DNA of 64,000 nt from Thalassovita gelatinovora (GTDB lineage Bacteria; Pseudomonadota; Alphaproteobacteria; Rhodobacterales; Rhodobacteraceae), in the NCBI RefSeq assembly GCF_001458355.1, contig NZ_CYSA01000019.1, positions 151,873 through 215,872 on the forward strand, read 5' to 3'. Shown here piece after piece: positions 36,108 to 45,594 of this stretch (position 1 is its first letter; every line of letters begins with the position of its first letter). The notes under the pieces were generated by a model that saw only the letters and a list, made by a program, of their open reading frames with translations, was not told where the DNA came from and ran no database searches. Made by a program: the position numbers and the translations under genes.

Positions 36108-36188
36108 CCTTCGGTTTCGCGCTATTTTCGCCACGAAAGACTGGGCCAGATTGGCCTGTACCTTGTCTGCTCCGCATCCGATCTCTAC

Positions 36189-36995
36189 ATGGGTTTCATG
36201 AGCTTGAAATTGCCCTTCCTGACATCCCGTCCACGTGTCGCCGTAATCCGCCTGCATGGCACGATCGCGGCCGGTGGGCGTGCGCCACTGAACGATTCCG
36301 CGTTGGCCCCGGTGATTGAAAAAGCCTTTCGCAAAGGCAAACCCGCAGCGGTGGCGTTGATTATCAATTCACCTGGCGGATCGCCGGTCCAATCGGCCTT
36401 GATCGCCGCCCGTATCCGCCGCCTGTCGGAAGACAAACAGGTGCCTGTGCATGCCTTTGTCGAAGATGTCGCCGCTTCGGGCGGTTATTGGCTGGCCGCT
36501 GCGGCGGATGACATCCATGCCGATCCCGCATCGATCATCGGATCAATCGGGGTAATATCCGCCAGCTTCGGGGCGCATGATTTCATTTCCCGCCACGGGA
36601 TCGAACGCCGCGTCTATACTTCGGTCAAATCGAAATCCATGCTGGACCCGTTCTTGCCGGAAAAGCCCGACGACGTGGCGCGGCTGAAAGATATCCTTGG
36701 CGACATGCATCAGGTGTTTGAGACCTATGTGAAGTCCCGCCGGGCCGGGAAATTGACCGACGATCCGGATATGTTCAGCGGTCGGGTCTGGATGGGAGAA
36801 AAGGCGCAGCAACTGGGCCTGATCGATGGACTGGCTCATGCCGAACCCAGATTAAAACAGATCTATGGCGACAAGACCCGTTTCATTCGATATGGCCGCC
36901 GCCGCAGCGTGATGCAGCGCTTTGGCCTGTCACTTGCCGATGATGCCGTCACTGCAATAGAGGAACGGGCTGCTTATGCCCGTTTTGGGCTCTGA
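36189..36995 (+). CDS. S49 family serine peptidase (SppA/SohB-like)
   Basis: 268 residues from ATG 36189 (ATG 36198 possible). It lacks an obvious transmembrane segment. The clp/crotonase-fold S49 motifs are present: INSPGGSP (58-65), nucleophile Ser97 in VAASGGYW, GSIGVI, and the Lys general base in the KSKSMLDPF stretch (about 147-149). Family members degrade signal peptides or membrane proteins. The next small zinc-ribbon gene starts one base after its stop, so the two are an operon with the calcium antiporter. Confidence 0.9.
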   Translation: MGFMSLKLPFLTSRPRVAVIRLHGTIAAGGRAPLNDSALAPVIEKAFRKGKPAAVALIINSPGGSPVQSALIAARIRRLSEDKQVPVHAFVEDVAASGGYWLAAAADDIHADPASIIGSIGVISASFGAHDFISRHGIERRVYTSVKSKSMLDPFLPEKPDDVARLKDILGDMHQVFETYVKSRRAGKLTDDPDMFSGRVWMGEKAQQLGLIDGLAHAEPRLKQIYGDKTRFIRYGRRRSVMQRFGLSLADDAVTAIEERAAYARFGL

Positions 36996-36996
36996 C

Positions 36997-37164
36997 ATGA
37001 TTTTTAAAGTCATCGTTCTTTTCCTTGCCGGTATGGCCGTGCTGGCCATGTTCGGAAAGTTCCGTTTTCCCGGACAGGACCGCCTGAAGGCAGCCAAATG
37101 TCCGCGTTGCGGGCGCTACAGGATCGGCAAGGGCCCCTGCCCCTGCAAAAAGGGAGCACGCTAA
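36997..37164 (+). CDS. Small membrane protein with zinc-ribbon cysteines
   Basis: 55 residues. An N-terminal membrane helix (IFKVIVLFLAGMAVLAMFG) is followed by a basic segment and a four-cysteine cluster CPRCG...CPC (Cys35, 38, 48, 50) that could bind zinc. The ATG at 36997 is one base after the S49 peptidase stop, and the antiporter ATG is 3 bases after this stop, which strongly supports that it is a real gene. The function is unknown; the topology would place the cysteines in the cytoplasm. Confidence 0.75.
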   Translation: MIFKVIVLFLAGMAVLAMFGKFRFPGQDRLKAAKCPRCGRYRIGKGPCPCKKGAR

Positions 37165-37167
37165 ATC

Positions 37168-38112
37168 ATGACGGAATGGCTCTTTGGGGCACTTGGGCTT
37201 ATCATCCTATTGCTGGCGGGAGACGCGCTGGTCAAAGGGGCGGTGAATCTCAGCCTGCGGGTTGGCATTCCGGCGCTGATCGTCAGCCTGACGATCGTGG
37301 CTTTCGGCACATCGGCACCCGAGCTGCTGATTTCAATCACCGCCGCGCTGGAAGGTGTGCCGGGAATTGCTCTGGGCAACGTGGTAGGATCGAACACCGC
37401 CAACATCCTGTTGGTGCTGGGGCTGCCCGCGCTGCTGGCCCGGATGCACACCAGCGAATGCGACAGCCGTAAAAGTTATGTCTTGATGATCGGTGGATCG
37501 GTGCTGTTTGTGGCGCTGTGTTTCTTTGGCGAATTCACCTGGATCAGCAGCATTATCCTGTTGGCAGCTTTGACCGGCGTTTTGATCGACGCTTTCCGCG
37601 ACGCACGGGCCCATATCGCAGCAGGGGAAGACGCTGAAGAAGACCTCGAAGGCGTCGACCCCAATATGCCTTGGTGGAAAATCGTCATGTATATCATGCT
37701 GGGCCTGATCGGCCTGCCGCTGGGGGCCAACCTGTTGCTGGAAAGCGCAGTCACGATCGCGCGGATGTTCAATATTTCCGAAAGCGTGATCGGGTTGACT
37801 CTGGTCGCTCTCGGCACGTCTCTGCCGGAATTGGCAACCACGGTTATGGCCGCGCTGCGCCGACAGGCCGATGTTGCGCTTGGCAATGTGATCGGGTCGA
37901 ACATGTTCAACCTGCTGGCCATTATCGGTATCGCATCTTTGGTCAGCCCGATTCCTGTTGACCCCGCCTTCCTGCGTTTCGACCTGTGGGTGATGCTGGG
38001 TGCATCGCTGTTGCTGATCCCCTTCGTATTTTTCAAGACAGACATCACCAGGGCTTGGGGTGCACTTTTGTCACTGCTCTACATCGGCTACATCGTGGCG
38101 GTGCTAATCTAA
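37168..38112 (+). CDS. Calcium/sodium antiporter (YrbG-type CaCA family)
   Basis: 314 residues, about ten helices in two inverted halves. The alpha-repeats are plain: GTSAPELLISI...GNVVGSNTANIL and GTSLPELATTV...GNVIGSNMFNLL. An acidic cytoplasmic loop (EDAEEDLEGVD, about 155-165) separates the halves. It would export Ca2+ against Na+ or H+. It is the third gene after S49 peptidase and the zinc-ribbon protein, and the SDR gene follows 12 bases later. Confidence 0.93.
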   Translation: MTEWLFGALGLIILLLAGDALVKGAVNLSLRVGIPALIVSLTIVAFGTSAPELLISITAALEGVPGIALGNVVGSNTANILLVLGLPALLARMHTSECDSRKSYVLMIGGSVLFVALCFFGEFTWISSIILLAALTGVLIDAFRDARAHIAAGEDAEEDLEGVDPNMPWWKIVMYIMLGLIGLPLGANLLLESAVTIARMFNISESVIGLTLVALGTSLPELATTVMAALRRQADVALGNVIGSNMFNLLAIIGIASLVSPIPVDPAFLRFDLWVMLGASLLLIPFVFFKTDITRAWGALLSLLYIGYIVAVLI

Positions 38113-38124
38113 GGGGGCAATGAT

Positions 38125-38907
38125 ATGACGGTCGCATTGGTCACAGGCGCGGGAAAACGGCTTGGACGGTCGATGGCCACCTATCTGGCCCAGCGCGGTT
38201 TCGATGTCGCCGTACATTATGCCAGTTCGGACACCCATGCTCAGTCCCTGGTTGATGAAATCCGCGCCTTGGGGCGCAAATCCGTCGCGTTTCAGGCTGA
38301 CCTGCTGTCCGAAGCGGAAACACAAGCCCTGTTCCCGAAAGTCCGCGCCAGCTTCGACACCCCAGTGACCTGTCTGGTCAACAACGCGTCGGTCTTTGAA
38401 CATGACCGGTTGGAAACCGCCACCCGCGAAAGCTGGGACCGGCATTTTGAATCCAATCTGCGTGCGCCCTTTGTCCTGACACAGGCGATGGCGGCGCAGG
38501 TGCCCGATCCGATCCCAGATGAGGCAGGCGAACCGGTCGCGCAGGGCGTAGTGGTCAACATGATCGACCAGCGGGTGCGCAAACTGACGCCGGAATTCAT
38601 GTCCTATACGCTGGCCAAGATGGGACTTTGGGCCTTTACCCAGACCGCCGCGCAGGGCTTGGCCCCCAGAGTGCGGGTCAATGCCATTGGTCCCGGACCC
38701 ACATTGCAGGGTGAACGGCAGTCCGAAACCCATTTCAAAGGCCAACGGGCCGCGACTGTTTTAAGGCGTGGTTCGAATCCCTCGGACGTCACTGCTACGC
38801 TTGGATTCTTCCTCGATTCGCCGTCAGTTACCGGCCAATTGATCTGTACCGATGGTGGTCAGCACTTGGGGTGGCAGACCCCAGATGTCATGGGTGTCGA
38901 AGAATAA
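38125..38907 (+). CDS. SDR-family oxidoreductase, pteridine reductase (PTR1/FolM)-like
   Basis: 260 residues with a Rossmann start VALVTGAGKRLG (residues 3-14), the TGxxKRxG form found in pteridine reductases, and NNAS (87-90). The catalytic Tyr161-Lys165 (YTLAK) is preceded by Asp148, 13 residues before Tyr, instead of the usual Ser; this Asp-Tyr-Lys spacing is that of PTR1. It may therefore reduce dihydrobiopterin or dihydrofolate with NADPH. No folate genes are adjacent. Last gene of the 36189-38907 run. Confidence 0.85.
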   Translation: MTVALVTGAGKRLGRSMATYLAQRGFDVAVHYASSDTHAQSLVDEIRALGRKSVAFQADLLSEAETQALFPKVRASFDTPVTCLVNNASVFEHDRLETATRESWDRHFESNLRAPFVLTQAMAAQVPDPIPDEAGEPVAQGVVVNMIDQRVRKLTPEFMSYTLAKMGLWAFTQTAAQGLAPRVRVNAIGPGPTLQGERQSETHFKGQRAATVLRRGSNPSDVTATLGFFLDSPSVTGQLICTDGGQHLGWQTPDVMGVEE

Positions 38908-39201
38908 ATCAGGCCTGCCGAGGCAAGTTTTGCACCGATCACCGGATTGTCACGCCTCTGTCATAAAATACTATTTATTTTCAATCACTTGCCTATTAAT
39001 ATAAAAAATTACCTATAAATTCAACAGCTTACCTGCATGCCTATTTTTTAGGCAGACCGGCGAAATCAACCAAATACAACGAAAATTTCCAGAAGCACGG
39101 AAGTTATCTGCAGACTTATCCACAGAAATGGTGGACAGGTTTTCTCTTGCTCTGATCCACCAAAGATTGCAGCGGGGGGCAGGGAATCATATTTCTGTGA
39201 C
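38908..39201. other. AT-rich spacer with phased repeats and DnaA-type boxes
   Basis: 294 bases without a gene, strongly AT-rich between 38960 and 39100. TT(A/G)CCT elements begin at 38989, 39009 and 39029, exactly 20 bases apart. An inverted repeat TGCCTA-ttttt-TAGGCA lies at 39038-39054. A perfect DnaA box and a weaker one follow. Confidence 0.5.
39116..39124 (+). promoter_or_regulatory. DnaA box TTATCCACA
   Basis: Exact consensus DnaA-binding 9-mer, with a degenerate TTATCTGCA 12 bases upstream (39104-39112), in the AT-rich spacer before uvrC. It could mean DnaA control of uvrC or an initiation-like element. Confidence 0.5.
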
Positions 39202-41067
39202 ATGACGGACCCGACCACTGATTCGCTGACCGGCCACGCGCTGATTCAATCCTATCTGAAGACCTTGGACACATCTCCGGGTGTTTACCGGATGCTGGAT
39301 GCACAGGCGCGGGTGCTGTATGTCGGCAAGGCGCGAAACCTGCGGGCGCGGGTGTCAAATTATGCCCGCGTCACCGGCCATTCCGGTCGGATCGCGCGTA
39401 TGATTTCCGAAACCACGTCGATGATGTTTCTGACCACGCGGACGGAAACCGAAGCGCTGCTGCTGGAACAAAATCTGATCAAGCAGTTGAAACCGCACTA
39501 CAACGTGCTGCTACGGGACGATAAATCCTTTCCAAATATCTTGGTGACCGACGGCCATCCTTTCCCGCAAATCAAGAAACATCGTGGTGCAAAGAAACAG
39601 AAGGGCAGTTATTATGGCCCGTTCGCCAGCGCTGGCGCGGTGAACCGGACACTGAACCAATTGCAAAAGGCGTTTTTGCTCAGGAACTGTTCCGATGCAA
39701 TGTTCACCGGTCGAACCCGGCCCTGCCTGCTGTATCAGATCAAGCGCTGTTCAGGCCCCTGTGTCGGGAAGATTTCCGAAACCGACTACGCCACGTCCGT
39801 GGCCGATGCCAAACGCTTCCTGTCCGGAAAATCGACCGAGATTCAACAAAGCCTGGCGGTCGAGATGATGGCGGCCTCCGAAGCGATGGAATTCGAACGC
39901 GCCGCAGGGTTGCGGGATCGGATCAAGGCGATGACCCAGGTCCAGACCGCGCAGGGGATCAATCCGCGCACCGTGACCGAAGCCGATATCGTGGCGCTTC
40001 ATTTGGAAAAAGGCCAAGCCTGTGTTCAGGTGTTTTTCATCCGTGCCGGTCAAAACTGGGGTAACCGCGATTTCTATCCCCGCGTCGGGGCCGAAATCGA
40101 AGCCCCTGAAGTGCTGGAGGCGTTTCTGGGTCAGTTCTACGACACCAAGGAACCACCGCGGCAAATCATCCTGTCCCATCCGATTGAAAACACCGACCTG
40201 ATGGAAGAAGCCTTGGGCCAGAAATTGGGCCGCAAAGTTGAAATTCTGGTGCCACAACGGGGCGAAAAAGCCGAATTGGTCGCGGGTGCGGCGCGCAATG
40301 CCCGCGAAAGCCTGGCCCGGAAAATGTCGGAAAGCGCCACCCAATCGAAGCTGTTGACCGGACTGGGCGACGCCTTTGGGCTGGATGGTCCGCCACAGCG
40401 GATCGAAGTTTACGACAACAGCCATATTCAAGGGACCAATGCTGTCGGCGGCATGATCGTGGCGGGACCCGACGGGTTCATGAAGAACCAATATCGAAAA
40501 TTTAACATCAAGGGCGACGATCTGACCCCCGGCGACGATTTCGGCATGATGAAAGAGGTGCTTTCCCGACGGTTCAAGCGGTTGCTGAAAGACGACCCCG
40601 ACCGCGACAAGGGTCTGTGGCCTGACCTGCTGTTGATTGACGGCGGTGCCGGGCAAGTATCGGCGGTTTACCAGATCATGGAGGAATTCGGCGTCGAAGA
40701 CATCCCCATGGTTGGCGTCGCCAAAGGTGTGGACCGCGATCACGGCAAGGAAGAATTCCACCGCCCCGGCGGCAGGCCCTTTGCGCTCAGAATGAACGAC
40801 CCGGTATTGTATTTCATCCAGCGCCTGCGCGACGAAGCGCATCGCTTTGCCATCGGCACGCATCGGGCGAAACGGGCGAAAGCCATCGGCGCAACACCGC
40901 TGGATGATGTTCCGGGGGTTGGTGCCACCCGAAAACGCGCCTTACTGGTACGGTTCGGATCAGCCAAAGCAGTCAGCCGCGCGGCACTGGCCGATTTGAA
41001 AGCGGTCGATGGCATTTCCAGCACCTTGGCAGAATCGATCTACGACTTCTTTCACGAGAAGGGGTGA
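39202..41067 (+). CDS. uvrC: Excinuclease ABC subunit C
   Basis: 621 residues, the nuclease that makes both incisions in nucleotide excision repair. Domains in order: GIY-YIG (about 27-100; [25 protein letters not shown]), UVR motif for UvrB (about 205-240; [17 protein letters not shown]), RNase H-like endonuclease ([17 protein letters not shown] ... [12 protein letters not shown]), and tandem helix-hairpin-helix ([23 protein letters not shown]). All key parts are present. An AT-rich spacer with a DnaA box precedes it. Confidence 0.97.
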   Translation: MTDPTTDSLTGHALIQSYLKTLDTSPGVYRMLDAQARVLYVGKARNLRARVSNYARVTGHSGRIARMISETTSMMFLTTRTETEALLLEQNLIKQLKPHYNVLLRDDKSFPNILVTDGHPFPQIKKHRGAKKQKGSYYGPFASAGAVNRTLNQLQKAFLLRNCSDAMFTGRTRPCLLYQIKRCSGPCVGKISETDYATSVADAKRFLSGKSTEIQQSLAVEMMAASEAMEFERAAGLRDRIKAMTQVQTAQGINPRTVTEADIVALHLEKGQACVQVFFIRAGQNWGNRDFYPRVGAEIEAPEVLEAFLGQFYDTKEPPRQIILSHPIENTDLMEEALGQKLGRKVEILVPQRGEKAELVAGAARNARESLARKMSESATQSKLLTGLGDAFGLDGPPQRIEVYDNSHIQGTNAVGGMIVAGPDGFMKNQYRKFNIKGDDLTPGDDFGMMKEVLSRRFKRLLKDDPDRDKGLWPDLLLIDGGAGQVSAVYQIMEEFGVEDIPMVGVAKGVDRDHGKEEFHRPGGRPFALRMNDPVLYFIQRLRDEAHRFAIGTHRAKRAKAIGATPLDDVPGVGATRKRALLVRFGSAKAVSRAALADLKAVDGISSTLAESIYDFFHEKG

Positions 41068-41267
41068 TCCGGCACCGCCCAATTCGACCAAACACAACCA
41101 CCGCGCGCTGCCGCCCATCTTGCCGAAAAGGTAACCGTTGAGCGCGACATTGAATTTGACGAATCTTTTCCCAAGCCCCACATTCCAAGAATGAACTTTA
41201 AATCATCACGCTCAAGCAGAACACTTCCTAGTAATCCAAGACAAAACGTTGGAGGGGACCGTTGCTG

Positions 41268-41771
41268 ATGTGGAAATCGCTTCGGCGATTGCTTGTGACC
41301 TTGCTAGTGGCATCCGCAGCAGCGTCGGGCACCCCCGCCATGGCTTCTGAAGATGGGACCTACAGGATTCGATTGACCGGAGCTTTGGCTCGAGGTCAAA
41401 CTGGCAGTATTTCCGTCAAGGAACTGGAAAAATTGGGATTGCAAGAGGCCGAAGCATATAATCCTCTGGAACACCGCAGTGAAGTCTATACCGGTGTCTT
41501 GCTCCAAGATTTGGTTACAGTCCTTGGCACTAATGCCGTTCAATCACTTACAACGACAGCGATTGACCACTATGAAATTCATTTTGAGAAGCGGGAATGG
41601 AACAAATTCCGCATCATGCTCGCCACCCGGGTCAATGGTGATTATATCGGTTTCGAAGAAAAGGGCCCAGTGCGGATCGTGTTTCCGGATTTTGATCCCA
41701 ACCAATTGGAATATCAGGAAATGTTACCTAAATGGATGTGGATGATCACCAAGATCGAATTCAACAAGTAA
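41268..41771 (+). CDS. Periplasmic protein with molybdopterin-binding-like (SUOX) fold
   Basis: 167 residues. The ATG at 41268 follows GGAGGGG by 10 bases; the TTG at 41262 is too close. A signal peptide ([19 protein letters not shown]) leads to a domain with [31 protein letters not shown] and [12 protein letters not shown], the pattern of single-domain proteins related to the sulfite-oxidase molybdopterin domain; the cofactor Cys is not visible. Its 3' end overlaps the hybrid kinase start by 40 bases, so coupling is likely and a sensing role is inferred. Confidence 0.7.
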   Translation: MWKSLRRLLVTLLVASAAASGTPAMASEDGTYRIRLTGALARGQTGSISVKELEKLGLQEAEAYNPLEHRSEVYTGVLLQDLVTVLGTNAVQSLTTTAIDHYEIHFEKREWNKFRIMLATRVNGDYIGFEEKGPVRIVFPDFDPNQLEYQEMLPKWMWMITKIEFNK

Positions 41772-43957
41772 CCAAATTCTGGAATGCCAGATATATCATA
41801 GTCATCTTGATCGGTGTTGCTGCCGTGGTTGGCTATGCTTCCTTCATGTATCGCAGTGGTGCTCAGCAACTTGAAAAGTCGCAACAGGTGATCAGCACGG
41901 TCACCTCGAATCGGCTGACCTTCAAGATCGTCCTGTTTCACAACAAAGGCATTGAAACCTACAACAACGCAGTCGCGCGTCAGTTTGACGAAGGTTTCGA
42001 TGAGGCACGAGATTACCTGAATGCCGCTCTTGGCTTTTGTGACAGTTCTTCCGCCTATAAGTTTTCGACCCTCATGTCGGCGCGCCAGTATATCCGCGAA
42101 AACCTGGACCTGATGGAAAGCGCCGGACTTTCCCCGACCGAAACGCAGCTTGCGCAAATGTGGGCGAATGAGAAACGCGTCGAACAAATTGCATCGCAAT
42201 ATGAACAAGCCATCTACAAAAAATTTCTGACCGAATTTTCGCAATTTCAGACGGTTGATAACCGAACTTCGATTGCGCTTCATTTCCTGTTGGTCACATT
42301 GATGATCGCACTGATCGTGTTCATGATCATCATGCTGTTCCAGCGGGCGGAAAAGCTGAACCACGCCAAACGTGTAGAGGCGGAATATGCCAGTCAGGCA
42401 AAATCGTCTTTCCTGGCCAACATGAGCCATGAAATCAGAACGCCGATAAACGGCATCGTTGGCATGATCGAGTTGCTGCAAAAAACCACCAAGCTGGACG
42501 AAGATCAGCGGCGCATGGTCGACGTGATCCACGATTCATCCTTTTTTCTTATGCGCATCATTGATGACATCCTTGATGCATCAAAGATCGAAGCAGGCAA
42601 ACTCGAGATCGAAAATACCAGTTTCCCACTTCTGGAAGCGATCGAAAAGACAGCGGAATCAATGGCAACAGTGGCACATAAAAGCAATGTGCGGCTGCTT
42701 ATCTATATTGATCCCGATATTCCGGATTGTATCGCAAGCGACCCTTTGCGGTTACGCCAAATCCTTTTGAATCTGCTCAGCAACGCAATCAAATTTACCC
42801 GGGCGGAAAAGGGCAATGACAAGCTCAGCTTTGTTGAACTTTGGGTCGATTGCGACGAACAACGCCAATTCATTCGCTTTCGGGTAAGCGATAACGGGAT
42901 TGGCATGTCCCAAGAAACGATAGCGAAACTATTCCGTCCGTTTCAACAAGCCGAAGATTCGACCACGCGGCGCTTCGGCGGCACAGGGCTTGGATTGGTC
43001 ATTACCCGAAATCTGGTCGATCTTATGGATGGAAAAATCGAGGTCGAAAGCGAACCGGACAAAGGGTCGGCTTTCACGGTGCATTTGCCTTTGAAGGTCG
43101 CCGATTGCCGCGAAAAACTGCCGAACATCACCGGCACCAAACTCGTTCTCAAGTTGGATAGCCCTGTCTACAACGAGCGGCTCTCGAAATTCTACGGAAC
43201 CAGAGGAGCCACGGTCATACTGCCTCAAACCGAGGAAGACTTGCTTGAAGCCGCAGCAACGGCCGATGATGATACGGTGATCTATCTGGCCCTTGAAACG
43301 CTGGCCGAAAACCTGTTGATGATCGACAAGATCACCGATCGTAATCCGGCTTGCAATGTCATCGTACTGGACCCGACGCGCGAACACCCCAAGGGATGGC
43401 TCAGAAAACAGCTCTACGTCTCTTACCGGTTCCCGTGGCACCTGTCAGATACGATCAGGGGTATTGCCCTTATGACCGGGCGGGTACAGCAGGTTGGTCT
43501 GCTCGATTCGGAACCGGCGGAACGACAGCTACCGGTTGATCTGAAAGTGCCAACGCAGCCCATACTGATCGTCGAAGACAACCCGCTGAACATGTCTGTC
43601 CTGAAGCAGCAACTGAAACTTCTTGGACATGACCATGACACCGCCACGAATGGCGCTGAGGGTTTTGAGAAGTGGCAGAGCAATCAATACCAGACTGTGC
43701 TGACCGATTGTCAGATGCCGGTGATGGATGGTCTGGAGATGACGCGTAAAATTCGCGAAACAGAAGCCCGGACTGGTGCCCCCAAGACCACGATCATCGC
43801 AATCACCGCTGGTGTGCTCAGGGAAGAAGCAGATCGTTGCTACCAAGCCGGTATGTCCGATTATCTGACCAAGCCGGTGCAAACCGCCGAGTTGGAAAGA
43901 GTATTGCAAAAATGGAGCGGTGAACAAAATACAATCAAGGCCCCGGAAAACACATAA
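41732..43957 (+). CDS. Hybrid sensor histidine kinase with degenerate receiver
   Basis: 741 residues. TM1 (about 19-38), helical periplasmic sensor (about 39-185), TM2 (about 188-208), HisKA with NMSHEIRTP, HATPase with SNAIKF, DNGIGMS and [11 protein letters not shown], a receiver-like domain without a phosphoacceptor Asp (about 470-590), then a canonical receiver with VEDNPLN, Asp in [12 protein letters not shown] and LTKPV. It has the same length and domain order as the kinase at 30524, so the two are paralogues. The ATG lies inside the 3' end of the periplasmic-protein gene. No HPt domain and no adjacent response regulator. Confidence 0.9.
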   Translation: MDVDDHQDRIQQVTKFWNARYIIVILIGVAAVVGYASFMYRSGAQQLEKSQQVISTVTSNRLTFKIVLFHNKGIETYNNAVARQFDEGFDEARDYLNAALGFCDSSSAYKFSTLMSARQYIRENLDLMESAGLSPTETQLAQMWANEKRVEQIASQYEQAIYKKFLTEFSQFQTVDNRTSIALHFLLVTLMIALIVFMIIMLFQRAEKLNHAKRVEAEYASQAKSSFLANMSHEIRTPINGIVGMIELLQKTTKLDEDQRRMVDVIHDSSFFLMRIIDDILDASKIEAGKLEIENTSFPLLEAIEKTAESMATVAHKSNVRLLIYIDPDIPDCIASDPLRLRQILLNLLSNAIKFTRAEKGNDKLSFVELWVDCDEQRQFIRFRVSDNGIGMSQETIAKLFRPFQQAEDSTTRRFGGTGLGLVITRNLVDLMDGKIEVESEPDKGSAFTVHLPLKVADCREKLPNITGTKLVLKLDSPVYNERLSKFYGTRGATVILPQTEEDLLEAAATADDDTVIYLALETLAENLLMIDKITDRNPACNVIVLDPTREHPKGWLRKQLYVSYRFPWHLSDTIRGIALMTGRVQQVGLLDSEPAERQLPVDLKVPTQPILIVEDNPLNMSVLKQQLKLLGHDHDTATNGAEGFEKWQSNQYQTVLTDCQMPVMDGLEMTRKIRETEARTGAPKTTIIAITAGVLREEADRCYQAGMSDYLTKPVQTAELERVLQKWSGEQNTIKAPENT

Positions 43958-44180
43958 CTTTGGGATCATCCCCCGCCTGACAACGCCAGTAGCGGATATT
44001 GCAATATTCGCAGGACGTGGATTCCGTTCGTCACGCTTTCCGGCGGATGGCTATATCAGCACACCTTCTGGACTGAATTGCACATCGGGTTTGGGATCGC
44101 CCGAAAAAATCAGATGAAAGCGCAGTTTGCGGTGAAACGTCCGCTTCCCACCACCGAACAGAAAGAGTATTCAAAATGCC

Positions 44181-44843
44181 ATGAAGTGGACGATCCCAAA
44201 TATCCTGACGGTTATCCGTCTTCTGGCCGCGCCAGGTGTAGCGGTGATGTTTCTCTATTTCACCAGACCCTATGCAGATTGGTTCGCCCTGATGCTGTTC
44301 GTCGGCGCAGCAGTGACCGATTGGTTCGACGGCTATCTGGCCCGGCTCTGGGGGCAGGAAAGCAAGATCGGCACCATGCTCGACCCGATCGCCGACAAGG
44401 CGATGGTGGTGATCGCGCTGATGGTGATTGTTGGCTATTCCTCGATGTCGCCCTGGCTGGTGCTGCCGGCAACGGTGATCCTGTTTCGTGAAGTATTCGT
44501 GTCGGGCCTGCGGGAATATCTGGGTGATACCGCGGGAACACTGAAAGTCACCAAACTGGCGAAGTGGAAAACCACCTTTCAGATGGTCGCCATCGCGACG
44601 CTGTTTGCCCAAGGCGTGTTCGAACACTATTTGGGCATGAGCACCCAAGGCATGGACCAAATTATCGTCACCGACATCCTTGAAGGGCGCGAAGAAGATA
44701 TTCATGGGCTGGGCTGGAAACTGCGCGGCATGATCTGGGCTGGGAATGTCGGACTGGTGCTGCTTTGGATTGCCGCGCTGCTGACCTTGATTACCGGCGC
44801 GGACTATTTCCGCAAGGCGCTGCCGCATCTGAAGGAAGGCTGA
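44181..44843 (+). CDS. pgsA: CDP-diacylglycerol-glycerol-3-phosphate 3-phosphatidyltransferase
   Basis: 220 residues, polytopic. The CDP-alcohol phosphotransferase motif D(x)2DG(x)2AR(x)8G(x)3D(x)3D is complete in DWFDGYLARLWGQESKIGTMLDPIADK (residue ~48 on). It makes phosphatidylglycerophosphate in the inner membrane. The start MKWTIPNILTVIRL is typical. moaD begins 1 base after the stop; pgsA-moaD-moaE is an order often seen in Rhodobacteraceae. Confidence 0.93.
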   Translation: MKWTIPNILTVIRLLAAPGVAVMFLYFTRPYADWFALMLFVGAAVTDWFDGYLARLWGQESKIGTMLDPIADKAMVVIALMVIVGYSSMSPWLVLPATVILFREVFVSGLREYLGDTAGTLKVTKLAKWKTTFQMVAIATLFAQGVFEHYLGMSTQGMDQIIVTDILEGREEDIHGLGWKLRGMIWAGNVGLVLLWIAALLTLITGADYFRKALPHLKEG

Positions 44844-44844
44844 T

Positions 44845-45090
44845 ATGGATGTGCTCTATTTCGCATGGGTGCGTGAACGGATCGGTATTCCGCGCGAAAC
44901 ACTCGACACCTCGGCCAGGACCGTGGCCGAACTGGTCGAGGAATTGCGCGGTCGCGAAGACCGCTATGCGGCGGCCTTTGCCGACCTCTCCGCACTGCGC
45001 GTTGCGGTCGATCAGGATTTGACCGATTTCGACGCCTCGCTCGAAGGTGTACGTGAAGTGGCCTTCTTCCCGCCAATGACAGGGGGTTAA
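44845..45090 (+). CDS. moaD: Molybdopterin synthase sulfur carrier subunit MoaD
   Basis: 81 residues, ubiquitin-like beta-grasp protein ending in the obligatory Gly-Gly (FFPPMTGG) that is thiocarboxylated. It supplies sulfur to make molybdopterin from cyclic pyranopterin. ATG is one base after the pgsA stop and moaE follows after one base, so the three are co-transcribed. Confidence 0.95.
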   Translation: MDVLYFAWVRERIGIPRETLDTSARTVAELVEELRGREDRYAAAFADLSALRVAVDQDLTDFDASLEGVREVAFFPPMTGG

Positions 45091-45091
45091 G

Positions 45092-45535
45092 ATGATCCTC
45101 CGGGTGCAATCTGAACCGTTCGACCTGGGCGCAGAAACCGACACATTCGCCAAGGCGCAATCGGGAATGGGCGCGGTGGTGACATTCACCGGCATCGTGC
45201 GCGACCTGCCCGGGGCCGGTTTGGACCGAATGGAAATTGAACATTATCCCGGCATGACCGAAAAGGCGCTGGAAAAGATCGCCAGCGAAGCGATGCAACG
45301 CTGGGATCTGGGCGATGTGCTGATCATCCACCGATATGGCGTCTTGCGCCCCGATGACCGGATCATGATGGTGGCGACATCGTCGCGCCACCGCGCCGAT
45401 GCCTTTGCGGCGGCGGACTTCCTGATGGATTATCTGAAATCCCGCGCGCCATTCTGGAAGAAGGAATTCACCAGTTCGGGCGCCGAATGGGTCGCCTCCA
45501 AGGACACCGACGAAGCCGCGCTGGATCGCTGGTAA
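45092..45535 (+). CDS. moaE: Molybdopterin synthase catalytic subunit MoaE
   Basis: 147 residues. Family blocks are visible: GAVVTFTGIVRD, LEIEHYPGMTEKAL-like, IIHRYGVLRPDD, and the catalytic RSRAPFWKKE-type segment (SRAPFWKKEFTSSG). With MoaD it converts precursor Z to molybdopterin. The molybdopterin-like periplasmic protein at 41268 is nearby but belongs to a different unit. Confidence 0.95.
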   Translation: MILRVQSEPFDLGAETDTFAKAQSGMGAVVTFTGIVRDLPGAGLDRMEIEHYPGMTEKALEKIASEAMQRWDLGDVLIIHRYGVLRPDDRIMMVATSSRHRADAFAAADFLMDYLKSRAPFWKKEFTSSGAEWVASKDTDEAALDRW

Positions 45536-45594
45536 CCAGAACCAGCGCCCGCGGCATCCTTCGGACGCCTCCGGCAGGAGTAGCTGTGCGCCCC

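Noticed and set aside
38770..38780. GGTTCGAATCC, looks like a tRNA T-arm
   Set aside because: It lies inside the SDR coding sequence in a conserved region; no acceptor, D or anticodon stems can be built around it.
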